This document shows positions 1 to 10,967 of a DNA stretch of 64,000 nucleotides, piece by piece. A program made the translations under genes and the position numbers. Position 1 is the first letter of the stretch; the number at the start of each line of letters is the position of its first letter. Location: positions 220,003,753-220,067,752 of the forward strand of contig NC_133663.1 in the NCBI RefSeq assembly GCF_037893015.1. Direction: 5' to 3'. Under the pieces are notes generated by a model. It saw only the letters and a program-made list of their open reading frames with translations. It ran no database searches and had not been told where the DNA came from. Origin of the DNA: Macrotis lagotis. Lineage: Eukaryota > Chordata > Mammalia > Peramelemorphia > Peramelidae.

Positions 1-119
1 AAGCTTTAATGCAGTATATAAATGTCAGCTATTATTAGTTGATTCCAAAAATTGGTTGCAACCAGATCAATAAATCACTGACACTATCAGACCATTCTTG
101 GCACATGGAAACTGCTTTA

Positions 120-345
120 TTTTTCAGAACATTCATGTGGTTTACAGACTTTACAAAGCATTTTCACATTTATTGTCTTATTTAACCCTCAAAGGTGGAA
201 GAGAAGTATTTATTGTGCAAGGCATGATGCTAAGTGCTTTGCAAATATTTTCATTTGATCAATGAGAAAAATACCACCACCTCAAAACAGCATTGATATT
301 AAGGGTAGGGATGGTGATTTAATTGGTATTGCGACTCCCAGATGA
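120..345 (-). mobile_element. MIR/CORE-class SINE remnant
   Basis: The stretch has the 'tttacaaagcattttcacat' block and a second 'gctttgcaaatattttcatttgat' block. Both are typical of the 3' part of MIR-like SINEs read in reverse. It is strongly diverged and its borders are approximate. Bases 144-179 recur exactly at 1845-1880. Confidence 0.45.
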
Positions 346-522
346 AGAAACTCCCTTTATTGTTTGCACTTTTTTTTGTTTATTTTGCTTTCCCAGAAAA
401 TAAATGGAAAAAACTTTTAAAATAGTTGCTTAGGACAGAAATCTCAAACACACAGGCTGTCAGTCCTAGAAGGCCTGCAAACATTCTTGAGTGCTGCCAA
501 AACTAGATTAAAATGTAATTGG

Positions 523-760
523 AATGGCTCAGTGAATAGAGCCATCTATTCTAGAAAGTCAGAACATTCATCTTCATGAGCTCAAACCAGCCTCATACAC
601 TGACCAGTTGTATGACCCTGGACAAATCACTTAACTCTGTCTCAATTTCCTTATCTGTAAAAATGAGTTGGAGAAGGAAATGGTGAACCAGTCTCCAGAG
701 CTCTGCCATCAAAAGTTCAAATGTGGTCACCAAGAGTTGGACACAACTGAAACATGCCAA
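523..760 (+). mobile_element. SINE with tRNA-like head and RTE-like tail
   Basis: A diverged tRNA-like head ('ggctcagtgaatagag') is followed by the CORE-like middle ('tgtatgaccctggacaaatcacttaa'-type block). The tail 'gagttggagaaggaaatgg' leads to 'agagttggacacaactgaaa', which resembles the 3' end of RTE/BovB LINEs. This design is common in marsupials and implies mobilisation by RTE reverse transcriptase. It is the first of several such copies in the window. Confidence 0.75.
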
Positions 761-899
761 AATCTAGTTTCGTAAGTCAATCTGAAGTTTGTCAGTATCC
801 TTATTTATAATTTAATATTGCCTATCACCCCTACCCCTCCTACACTTATTTTCTATTTGAGGTCCATACCATTGACCTACCCATTCATAAATGGTTAAA

Positions 900-998
900 T
901 AACTGACCTAGGGTCTCTGAGCCAATATGTGTCAGAGCGGTCATTTGAATCTAAGACTCCCAGGTCTACTCTCTATCCCCTTTGCCATCTATCAGCCA
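900..998 (-). mobile_element. MIR-class SINE fragment
   Basis: Short antisense fragment with the 'tttgaatctaagactcccag' core followed by 'tctatcccctttgccatct', the degraded tRNA-like end. Confidence 0.45.
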
Positions 999-1204
999 AG
1001 GTCACAAGACAATTTCAACAAACATTTATTCAATTCTCACACAGGGTGATGAGATAAGTGAATACTCTACCTCACCTTGTTTTAGCTTTCCTTTGTCTGA
1101 CTTAAGTAAATTGGCAAGTCAATCAATTGCCACTGTCCATCATTTACTAGTACCATAAATAATTAGTTCTAAGTGGAAGGGAATAGCCATTTTTACTTCT
1201 CTTA

Positions 1205-1552
1205 CTGTGTTTTGGGTATTAGAAAGCACTTTTTTTTACAAATATTTCATTTGATCCTCACAATCAGTCCATAGTAGCAACAACTCTAAGGATAAAACTT
1301 GCTCTATAATGAAAGATGGTATTAGCACTTTCTATTTCATTGGAATACCTTTCTAATTTGTCCCATTATATCAATAAATATCTATTGGAGAAAGAAGGGG
1401 AAAATATTTCTCTTAAGATAAAAACTCAGGTAAATAAAGGTTAAGTGATTTGCCTAGGGTCACACAGCTAATAAATGCCAGAATGAGGATTTGAACTCAA
1501 ATCTTCCTGACTCCAAGCACAATACTCTGTCCATTGAACTACCAACTGCTAA
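1205..1552 (-). mobile_element. MIR-class SINE remnant
   Basis: The left part shows 'acaaatatttcatttgatcc' and the right part shows 'gcctagggtcacacagctaa', 'gaggatttgaactcaaatct' and 'ctctgtccattgaactacc'. This is a full antisense MIR-type copy stretched by about 100 bp of unrelated AT-rich sequence. Confidence 0.6.
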
Positions 1553-2063
1553 AGTTGAACTTAGAATAAAAAGATAAATAATGCTGGGTGATAGGTTCAT
1601 TCTAAGTAGAAAAATTCACAGATCACCTGACCCTGGAGTATGGGTATATAAAAAAACAGATTTGTTAAAAGGTTGATTCAACACAAAATAAAGAAAAGAA
1701 GAGGAAGTTAAGAATTTTTTAAAGACCATAAGGGGTATGGGTAAGATAGTTTAACCCAGACAGTCCAGCTATTGGCTAAATTACATAAAGGAATCAAGAG
1801 GGATGATGTAAGTAAAAGAGAGAGAGGTAAGAGAGTGAGCCATGACAGACTTTACAAAGCATTTTCACATTTATTGTCTTGTATTGGAGACCTTTCTGTA
1901 GAAGGAGTGGCTATAAGAGGGTTTCCTACCTGGCTTAAGGTGATATTCTATCACACCACTTAATTTAGCTTGACTCACAGGTGAGGTGTAGCCATGATTA
2001 TAGTAAAAGTCAAAAGGAAACTTTTTAACAGAGCAGAGGAGATAACAAAAAATCAATCCCCTC

Positions 2064-2174
2064 CATATATATATATATATATATACATATATATATGTAT
2101 GTATATGATATATAATATATATATGTATATAGTATACTATAATATACTATATATATATATATATATATATATAA
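2064..2174. repeat. (TA)n-rich microsatellite
   Basis: Alternating AT with a few TGTA units over about 110 bp. It could extrude hairpins. The AT runs at both ends are longest, with an imperfect centre. Confidence 0.95.
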
Positions 2175-2179
2175 GATTG

Positions 2180-3111
2180 TAAGATTTCAACACTTTAACT
2201 GTGCAGAAAATATTACAAAAATTATTTCCAATTACAATATTTCTCTGGGTCCATAATTTCCTGCCTCAATAGGACCTCAGATTGGACACCGTTCAGGATC
2301 AAGTTTCCTCTTCAAAACAATATACCACCTGATATTCAAGAAATCCAATCCATAGAAACTGAATTAAATCAATGATGGTTTGTTGATATACTTAAGAGAG
2401 AGCTTTGTGACTTCTTGTAGGGCATGTAGATCTTAAAACTGGACTGACTTTTCCTTCAAACTTAATTTATTAAGGGAGGGAACCACCAAAAGAAGCTAAC
2501 AATTCTCTAGGCACATTCTTACATGCTGAGTCCCACCCAAAAGAAGCTCTTCAAGACACTTTACAAATCCTTGAAAATATGTTTGAATAATAGAAACAAA
2601 TACTGAATAATTACTCAAAAGAGAAAGTACAAGCACAAGCTGCCTAGGTATGCAATATATTCAGTCTCTGTTACTGAACTTGTCCTCTTTTGTTTTTCAA
2701 TTTATTTGTCTCCATTGACTTGGAGAATGACACCTTTGTCTAGTCTGAAATTTTACAGTTAATACAAGGAATTCATCTAGATGACAAATGGACCAACATA
2801 GAGAGTTTTTGCTCAGCTTGAAACTATTACTTAAGAACTGTCTTTGACATCAGTCAAGTTCCACCTCTGACACATAAATACTGGCTATGTAACTTAAGTA
2901 AGTGACTCAGTTTCTCATTGTCCTAAGCAACACTCTTAATTTACAGAATACTCACATATCTACATTTATTAGATGTCCTAGTCCTATTCTATTGATGGTT
3001 TGGAAGTTGACTGTCTCATAAGTATGAATGTTTCTGTCATTTTTAAAGATCTGGACCTCAAAAATACTGTCCAGATCAAGTATCTTTAACTACTTAGCAT
3101 TAAGACCATTC
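2180..3111. other. AT-rich, nothing recognised
   Basis: No repeat family, ORF or splice-flanked exon stood out here. Confidence 0.4.
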
Positions 3112-3255
3112 ATAGAGGAGCAGTTAGTTGGTTCAGTGGATAGAGCATCAGGCCTGAAGTCAAGAGAATGAGTTTAAATCTGACCACAAACACTTACTAT
3201 GTGATTCTGGCAAGACATTTAATAAAATCACCTCCAATTTTTTTTAAAGACCAAC
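3112..3255 (+). mobile_element. tRNA-headed SINE
   Basis: The head 'gttggttcagtggatagagc' and the middle 'aatctgaccacaaacactta' are present. The tail is a T-run and the RTE-like end is missing, so it is truncated or belongs to the shorter SINE1 type. Confidence 0.65.
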
Positions 3256-3555
3256 CATCAAACACAGTCTTCAATAAACATCATAACATGGTTACTTTTG
3301 ATAAGTACTTAGGGAATTCCACTGAATGTATGAATCTACAGAACTTGGACCCAAAATCTGGACATGAAAAATCTTCATTTTTTGTGTTGGTTTCCATGTA
3401 ATTTGTCAAAGCAAGGAGAACAATAAGGCAGACAAGAACTATTTGGAGCAATAGCACCAAACTCTTGTCTTTCAAGGAAGCCATATGTTTTGGGGACTTG
3501 GGGAGTGCAATCCAGGACTAGATTTGGACACCATTTGAAACTAACTCAGGAGAGG

Positions 3556-3920
3556 CAATGTGGGACTGTGGAAAGAATTTGGACATTTGAGTCAGACAGA
3601 GTAGATTCATATTGCTTTACTGTCACTCCCTGTATGACCTTGGGGCAATTGCTTAATTTCTCTGATTCTCTGTTTCCTCATTTGGCAGCTACATGGCATA
3701 GTGACTAAATCATTGAATTGGGATCAGGAAGAACTCAGTTTAAATCCTACCTCAGATAATTATGACTCTAGGCAAGTTATTTAACCTCTGTCTTCCTCTG
3801 TTTCCTTATAAAACAGGGATGATAACAATAACAACAACTACAAAAGGTTTTTGTGAAGATAAAACAAGTTAATATTTCTAAAATGTTATGCAAACTTTAA
3901 AGCCTTATAAATGCTATCTA
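3556..3920 (+). mobile_element. Two tandem MIR-class SINEs
   Basis: One copy runs to about 3690 (central 'tgtatgaccttggggcaatt'). A second starts at 3685 with 'gcagctacatggcatagtga' and ends with 'atgctatctattatttg', the MIR-type 3' end. The second has an AAC/AAT-rich insertion near 3825. Confidence 0.6.
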
Positions 3921-4154
3921 TTATTTGTAAAGGGTAGATGGGAGGAGATTAGATGGCCTCTTTGGATCCCTTTTAGAGCTAAGTCTACATTACTATGAAA
4001 ATTATCGAAGTCACTGAGGTTTGTCCACAGTACCTCAAAATTTATTGTGGATACAATTTTCCCTTTTCCATGATAATTTGGGAAATCACAACATTCTGGT
4101 AAATGTTTAATAACAAGGTCTCTGAAAAAATGTACACAAGGCACACTTTTAAAT

Positions 4155-4302
4155 TTATTTTGAAATTTTTTTAGGTTTTTCCAAGGCAAACGGGGTTAAG
4201 TGGCTTGCCCAAGACCACACAGCTAGGTAATTATTAAGTGTCTGAAACTGGATTTGACTCCAGGGCTGATGCTTTATCCACTATGCCACCTAGCCACCCA
4301 CA
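4155..4302 (-). mobile_element. SINE1-type (opossum tRNA SINE)
   Basis: In reverse orientation it ends in 'ccacctagccaccc' and has the diagnostic 'taattattaagtgtctga' and 'aggtttttccaaggcaaacg' blocks of the young opossum tRNA SINE. The T-run at the left is the poly-A tail on the other strand. Confidence 0.85.
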
Positions 4303-4794
4303 CTTTTAAATTTAATGTGCATTATTAGCATTTTTAACTTTGTAAAATCTAGATTCTAGATCAATGGTGGCAGACTCAAATAGGGGATCACTAATTTATA
4401 TATATAAGGTTACCTGGGAGTTACATATTGAAAATTGACTTAGTTTTAAATTGTAATGTTATCTACATTTTATTATATTTTTATTTATTTTGCCAATAAA
4501 TATTTATTTTAATCTGGTACCTACAGCACTTAGAGTGTTGAAACCAGTTGGATATCTAATACTTCTTATCCTAGACAATGTCAATAAATCAAATCCAGAT
4601 TTGTAGCAGCTATCAATTTCTAATGTGTAAATACTCACATTGAACATTGAACTATGGAGCAGGTAAAAGCTGACTCCGGCATACCCCTGAGAATAGTGAA
4701 TAAAAGGTAAATATATCATTATTTCCACTTTACAAATGGAAAAACTAAGATATAAATTAACTTGCACAGATCACTTAGGTATTAGATATAATGT

Positions 4795-4955
4795 ATAACA
4801 GGGTAAATACTATTTTTATCTCCATTTTACAGGTAAGGAAAATAATAGCTAAATGATTTGCCTAAAATTAAGAGGGCTAGTAAATGCCTCAGGCATGATT
4901 TGAACTCAGGTTTTCCAGTCTATAAGTTCTGCATTCTATCAACTCATCACCTCTT
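4795..4955 (-). mobile_element. MIR-class SINE
   Basis: Shows 'tctccattttacaggtaagg', 'tttgcctaaaattaagaggg' and 'tgatttgaactcaggttttc'. It is antisense and moderately diverged. Confidence 0.6.
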
Positions 4956-5574
4956 CTCTTTAAAAAATAATTTTAAGCATCAAAGACAAATTGGAGAAGT
5001 TTTAGGAAGCCCTGGATGATAACATTTAAGTCTACCTTCAAATCAAAAGAGGAAAAATTAACCTTGAACTTATTTTTCTCAATAGGAGAGAGGATGGTCT
5101 TTAATTTTAGGAGAGGGAGCCCTATATTCCATTACAGACATGTGGCACTCTTAAATACCTTTAAGGAGAAAAAAAAGTCACCATCTAATACATTGATGTC
5201 ATGCCACGTCTGCTGAGGAAGTATAAAAAGTAATGCTCTCTGCTAATGAAATGAAGTTAGAAAAGACATTCCAAACTTTTTTTTCAAATTTCAATAATTA
5301 TGCATAAAATATGAATGTCTTTAATAGATTATTTATATATTAGTAAGCCATTCAACTCTGCTTCTTGCTCAGAAAACTAGCCTTATTATAACACTAAAGG
5401 CAATGAATATAATATCACCTTAAGGGTCTCAATTTTTGTTATGTCTCTATGCCTTTCCTGAAGGGAGATGACCTCCCCCAGAAAAACCAGCTGTGGTGGC
5501 TTTCAGAGGGTGATTATTTTGACTACTTGTATTTCTCAAAAAGTTTTGCTTTAACTCTGACTATGCACATATGT

Positions 5575-5815
5575 GGGGGACAACTAGGTAGTACAGTGAA
5601 TTCAGTGCTAAACTTGCATTCAGGAGGTTGTGAATTCAAATCTGGTCTCAGATACTTACTAGCTGGGTGATGGTGAGCAAATAACTCTATTTGCCCCAAT
5701 TTCTCATCTGTAAAATGAACTAGAGAAGGAAATGGTAAACCACTCCAGTCTAAAGGCCAAGAAAACTCCAATTAGAGTCATTGAGGGTTGGACATGGTTG
5801 AATAGACTCAACAAT
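5575..5815 (+). mobile_element. SINE with RTE-like tail
   Basis: The head 'gacaactaggtagtacagtg', core 'agatacttactagctgggtg' and tail 'gagaaggaaatggtaaacca' are all present, ending in 'actcaacaataatg'. It is nearly full length. Confidence 0.8.
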
Positions 5816-5820
5816 AATGT

Positions 5821-5861
5821 ACATATATATATGTTTGTGTGTGTGTGCGCACACGCGCGCA
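5821..5861. repeat. TA/TG/CA/CG dinucleotide tract
   Basis: 'atatatatatg' passes into a TG run and then 'gcgcacacgcgcgc'. The alternating purine-pyrimidine order could adopt Z-DNA. CpG in this context is unusual outside the island at 34.5 kb. Confidence 0.85.
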
Positions 5862-6110
5862 TATTTGTGGGCAAGGAAGTCTTTAATCAGGAAGATATGA
5901 GTTCAAATTTGACCTTAAACTTATATTAACTATGTGACCCTGGACAAGTCATATAACCTCTGTTTATCTCAGTTTCCCCACCTGCAAATTGATGATAATA
6001 ATAATAACTCCTGCCTTTCAAGAATAGTCTAAGTATTAAACAAGATAGTATTTGTAAATTTTCTGACATACAGTAAGCACTATATAAGTGTTAGTTACTT
6101 GTATTATTTA
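5862..6110 (+). mobile_element. MIR-class SINE
   Basis: The core 'tatgtgaccctggacaagtc' is followed by 'tcagtttccccacctgcaaa'. The MIR-type end 'gcactatataagtgttagtt' closes it near 6095. Confidence 0.65.
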
Positions 6111-7299
6111 TGCAAATTTATGTGTGTATTGAGTGTCTCTCTGTGGTTCAAAAATATATATCTAAGATTAGTACTCAGTTTGACAGAGTATCCATTATAA
6201 ATAGCAAGGACTTTTTATACCATTAAAGCAAAATAAACATTTTTGACATTTCTGGAAAATGTGATTAAAGTCATTTGAATGAGATCTTCTATATTACTCC
6301 AGCCAACCCTGGGTGTGTGTGGATAAGGACTTTTTGAGAAGCCATTCTAAGATACTTGGTCTTTCAATTGGTGGTGGCAGAAAATTATGATGTTTGACTA
6401 ACAACTTGCTCACTGGCTCAGTGTACATAGTTTAAGGAAATGCATATTTCTAAGACCAAGGTAGAAATTATTCAAATGTATCCAAGAAATGAACTGTTGT
6501 TTTCAATTTTTGAAAATTCAAATAGAAGAAAATATCTGCCAATATCTATCTTCAATAAGATCTATATCTCCCAACAAATCACAGTATTGGAAAATATGTA
6601 AGACATACATATGCATAATATTGTAGAACTTCATGAACTTTTCCCTTTTTACCATTTGCTAGCTATTATGATTCATATTTCCTTAATTCAATTATCATTT
6701 GTAGCATTTCATTTGATAATATGAATTTTAAGGAGTAACTAAACATGATGGTTCGAAGATAACTCTAACTCCTGTCTCCAACTAGATTTCTGCATTTAAT
6801 GATTTACCAGCCTTGTTGTGTTTTTTTTTCTTCTAGACACAAGGATAGTTTAAGTCAAACCATAAGTAAGATTTCTTTCATCTAGAATAGATAGCACAAA
6901 ACAAGTCCATGACAATCAGGAGGAAGCACATCTTCAGTTAGAAGGGGTTGGAATTGTAGTTTGACTGAGGAGAGAGTGAGACCTTGAGGCATGCACATAA
7001 AATTTGTCATCTGGTAGCATCCTATTTAAATAAATTATTTTTGCTAATTAGATTCTAAATTATGTTATTTTCATGCTACTACATGCCTACATCAGTACAT
7101 TGAGGTGTAATCTGAGTTACTTCTATGATTCCAGGGTAATTTTTTTTGGCCACTCCCTTTTGACACAAAATAGAGATAATAACGTGATTCACAATATTCT
7201 CCAAATCTGAATTTATGCTGCGCTTCATAAAGTTGTGCCTCAGTGGGATCAGATTCATAGTTTTAGAGCATGAAGGAATATCAGGAGTCATCTAACCCA
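6111..7299. other. No recognisable feature
   Basis: AT-rich single-copy-looking sequence. I saw no repeat consensus and no exon-like ORF. Confidence 0.4.
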
Positions 7300-7550
7300 A
7301 TCAGAATACAATGGAAAGAACAAGAAATTAGAGGAATTGCATTCCCTGCTCTATCATTCATTACCCATGTGATCTTGGTCCAATGACTTAACAACCCTAG
7401 ACTTCAGTGTCTTCATCCATAAAATGAAGAGGTGAGACTAAGTGACTTATAAGGTCTCTTCAAAGTGATAAAGTGACCTTCCTAAGGTCAAACAAGTAAT
7501 AAATAACAGAGCTAATACTTGAACCTGGATCTTCTGAATTCCAGTAATTT
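7300..7550. mobile_element. MIR-class SINE pair, opposite orientation
   Basis: A plus-strand MIR-like piece runs to about 7468 ('cccatgtgatcttggtccaa'). It abuts an antisense core ('ccttcctaaggtcaaacaag', 'aatacttgaacctggatctt'). Together they could form an imperfect hairpin. Confidence 0.55.
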
Positions 7551-7682
7551 TATTTGTAAAGAAAAATGATGGGTGATACTTCTATGGGAAAATATGTAGG
7601 TCTATTTTTATGCCATTCGCATTAAAATGGATAATTGTGTATCCATCTGATTATTTAAGGAATAAAAAATGCTTTCTTTTGT

Positions 7683-7842
7683 ATTCATTTTTTTAAATTT
7701 ATTTTTATTTATTTAAGGCAATGCCTTGCCCAAGGTCACACAGCTAGGCATTTATTAATTGTCTGAGGCCAGACCTGAATTCAGGTTCTCTGTACACCAG
7801 GGCCAGTGGTCTATCCACTGCACTACCTCCCTGCCCCTTTGT
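7683..7842 (-). mobile_element. SINE1-type
   Basis: Antisense copy with 'cttgcccaaggtcacacagc', 'ctatccactgcactacctcc' and a long T-rich left end. It is more diverged than the 4.2 kb copy. Confidence 0.8.
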
Positions 7843-7860
7843 ATGCTTTTTATATGTTTG

Positions 7861-8108
7861 TGCAGCTAGTTATTGTAGTGTCTAGAGTGCCTAGCCTGGA
7901 ATCAAGAAGACTTATTTTTCTGAGCTCAAATCTTGTCTTAAGACGCTTACTAGCTGTGTGACCCTAGGTAAGTCATTAACCTTTTTTATTTCAGTTTCAT
8001 CTGTAAAACAAGTGGAGAAGGAAAGCTACTCCAATATCTCTTCCAAGAAAACCCCAAATAGGATCATGTAGAATTGGACCCAACTGAAACAACTGAACAA
8101 CAACCACA
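7861..8108 (+). mobile_element. SINE with RTE-like tail
   Basis: Begins 'gcagctagttattgtagtgt', has 'tagctgtgtgaccctaggta' in the core, and ends 'aagaaaaccccaaataggat' followed by 'actgaaacaactgaacaaca'. Confidence 0.8.
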
Positions 8109-8529
8109 AACTAGTATGTGCACCAAAGGAAGATTTTGATTCCCAGCTCAAAAGATTTGGGGAAAGTCTCTTGTTTTGGGAAAGAGAAGTAATTTCTTTA
8201 TCAAAATCTATCAAAATAGATTTCTATGAAGCAATACCAGATTTTAAAAATCACTTTTATGAACTATTGCACCAGGCAAGAGCTTTAAATTTCATTTTAC
8301 AAATCCCACACATGGATTACTGGAGTAGAAAGGAATTAGAGAGCTACTGATTTTATCATCCATTATACTGAATTCTGGGAGGTTATGTACATAACCTAAA
8401 AAAATCATCCTTTGAGTGCTTTCTCTAAAGTTCCTTCTTCCTTGCTGCTTCATGCTAGAAATTATCTTTCCTTCCTCAGATTTCACAACAAATGAATAGT
8501 TCATGTATTCTATTGATATACATGCAATT

Positions 8530-8755
8530 CTAGAGCCAGAATGGCTGAGAAAATATATTGACTTTTGAATAAAAAAGAACTGGGTTCAAATCCTGTCTCA
8601 AACACTCACTAGATGTGAAACAAAAGCAGTTCACTTAACTTATCTGAATTTCCTCATATATAAAATTAGAGTAGTCTAATTCACAGGGTTGTTGTGAAGA
8701 GCAAGCTTTATAGCATATATAAAGCTCCTTATAAACCTCCAAAACAGAAATTATT
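8530..8755 (+). mobile_element. MIR-class SINE
   Basis: Contains 'gggttcaaatcctgtctcaa' and 'cagggttgttgtgaagagca', followed by 'ataaagctccttataaacct'. These match the MIR-like 3' half. Confidence 0.6.
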
Positions 8756-8954
8756 GGAAGAAGCATTTCAAAAGCAGAATATTTCCAACATAACATAAAT
8801 TCATCTAAATGTCCTCCGACTTTCCATAGTATTCTTGTTTATTCTATTTTTCTCACCTCAGTGAAGTCTATTCTGTATTATTTCATATTTTTCTGATTTT
8901 TTTCCTACTAATTCTATGTTTAACTTACTTATACACATTTGCTTTAATATTCCT

Positions 8955-9075
8955 CATTATATTGTGAGTTCTTTGAGGTCAGTGACTATACTTTGTTTTT
9001 CTTTGTATTTTTTGACAATCAGCATTCTGCCTGGCCCATAGCAGGTATATAATATATGCTTCTTGATTGACATTA
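8955..9075 (+). mobile_element. L2-like LINE 3' end
   Basis: 'tgtgagttctttgaggtcag' and 'ctggcccatagcaggtatat' resemble the ancient L2 tail ('…gcctggcacatagtagg…'). It is short and heavily diverged. Confidence 0.5.
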
Positions 9076-9240
9076 TATCTATTATATATATTTGCTTTTA
9101 TATCATAGCTTCCACCCATTCCTGAACCAGCATGGTGATTTTGGCATAGGAAATGCTTGGAAACTGACAAGTGAATGAATAAATAAATGAATAAATAGAA
9201 GGTGTCAGGATTCCTCCAAAATCTGAATGAACTATGGAAT

Positions 9241-9998
9241 GCCTTTTTAGAATTCTCTCCCTTTAGCTTAAAGCTTTGATAAATGGTAAAAATGAAAATA
9301 TGGCTCAGAGGTTTGAAGGAAAGGATTGGGATAGTCACATCACATTACTACTGTTGTTGGCTATTTTGTATCCTACTATGTAGCATTATCACCCCCACCC
9401 CTTGCTGGGGGAATGGGGTAGTAAGGGAGAAAAAATATCTATTATTTACTATCTGGCAAGAACATTTTTTTCTTTGTGAAATTCTAATCTACTCTCTCCT
9501 GGAACAAGAAACTAGAATCATTACTCATCAGTGAGTATGCCACTAGGCCAGGAAAAGGTGTGAAATGGTTATTGGAGCCAGGGTGTGACTGGGCAGTCCT
9601 GAAAAGGGCAGCTTGGTGGGAAGTCCACCTGATTTAATAGACTTTGAAGAGGGAAGTGTTCAGTCTGATGGCACCTGTGTTAGAAGCATCATAGAGAAGG
9701 TGATGAGGAAGGTATTGAGGAAACAAATTCAAGGCTAATGATCTGAAGCATTCAGTTCTCTATTAGACAGAGAAATTTGGGGGCAGGGAAGTAAGTTACT
9801 TATAAAACTGGAAGTAGCTCTCCGAAGGTCTAAAATATGCATCACCCTTTCCAGATTGCATGTATTCAAGCTATAAATGTAGCTAAATACATTTTCCTAT
9901 AATGATTAAGTCATATTCTAGTCCTTTCCATCTCCCAACTATATTTTCATTTGACCATTTACCAAAGCTCTAAGCTAAAGGAAGAGAACTCTAAAAAG
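9241..9998. repeat. Inverted-repeat pair bounding ~760 bp
   Basis: Bases 9241-9310 and the reverse complement of about 9933-9998 match at roughly 60 of 66 positions. Shared blocks are 'cctttttaga' at the outer edge, then 'cctttagctta', and 'tgaaaatat' at the inner edge. The arms point inward like transposon terminal repeats. No convincing target duplication was found. The interior holds no repeat I recognise. It could be a non-autonomous DNA transposon or two opposed copies of a short repeat. Confidence 0.6.
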
Positions 9999-10214
9999 GA
10001 ATCTCAGGTTGATTTAGAGGTTAAGATTGGAGGAAGCACCTGGACATTTCCTATTTATTCATATAAACTTTTAAAAATTATGCTGGAGTTCTTTTCTGTT
10101 TTCCAGTGACAGAAGAAAAGATAAGATCGAAATAATTTATTTATCATTGGCAAATCCAGGAACCTCAGTCTATAGGCAGGAGAGACAAGAATTCATACAA
10201 AGTTATATTATAAG

Positions 10215-10355
10215 ATACACAGCCCACCTAACCGGACCCTCTCATTTTAGAGTCAAGATAGCCAAAGATGAGATAGGATAAAAGACCTACTTAAGATAAC
10301 ACAGATGGTAACTGACTGAGGGTGGATTTGAATCTAAGTCCTCTTCCCTCTGATA
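10215..10355 (-). mobile_element. MIR-class SINE fragment
   Basis: Antisense core: 'acctacttaagataacacag' followed by 'gtggatttgaatctaagtcc'. Confidence 0.5.
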
Positions 10356-10361
10356 ATGAAA

Positions 10362-10440
10362 TTCTTTTTCACAGTTCTATCCCTTTAGCTTGAAGTTTTT
10401 AATAAATGTTAAAGTAGAAATATAGCTGGAAGATGGAATG
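10362..10440 (+). repeat. Third, weaker copy of the 9.24 kb arm
   Basis: 'tatccctttagcttgaagtt' followed by 'aaatgttaaagtagaaatat' aligns with the left arm at 9241 with clearly lower identity. It has the same orientation as that arm. Confidence 0.5.
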
Positions 10441-10967
10441 TGAGTAGGAATAGGAAGACCACATTTTACTTAATATTTTCCCAGTAAAGTGTAGAAAAAA
10501 TTTTTACTATTCATTTTTAAAAATTTTGAGTTCCAGGGTGGAACCAAGATGGCAACAGGAGAGAATCCTGGTGTTCTCTCTTTCTAATATTTCAAAACTT
10601 ATAAAATAAGGACTATAACTAAATTTTCTAGAAAAAGAACCCACAGAGGGACCTAGTAAAGCAATTTTCCAGCCCAAGGTAACCTGCAAAATAGCAGAAA
10701 GGCTCTGCTCCACAGGGTTAGACGGCTGGCCCACCAGAGTGAAGGAACTTCAGCCTCCCAGAGGCAGACCCAGGGTGCTGGGAGCCACAGCTCATGGCAG
10801 CGGGGCAGGTTCTTGATCTACACCCTGGGGAGCACCAGGCACAACTGGAAAACAAATCCTTCAGATGTAAAATGGAACTGAGGGAGGCTGCTGATTTTAT
10901 GAGAAATCAAGACACAATACTTCAAAACCAAAGAATGAAAAATTAGAAGAAAATGTGAAACATCTCA

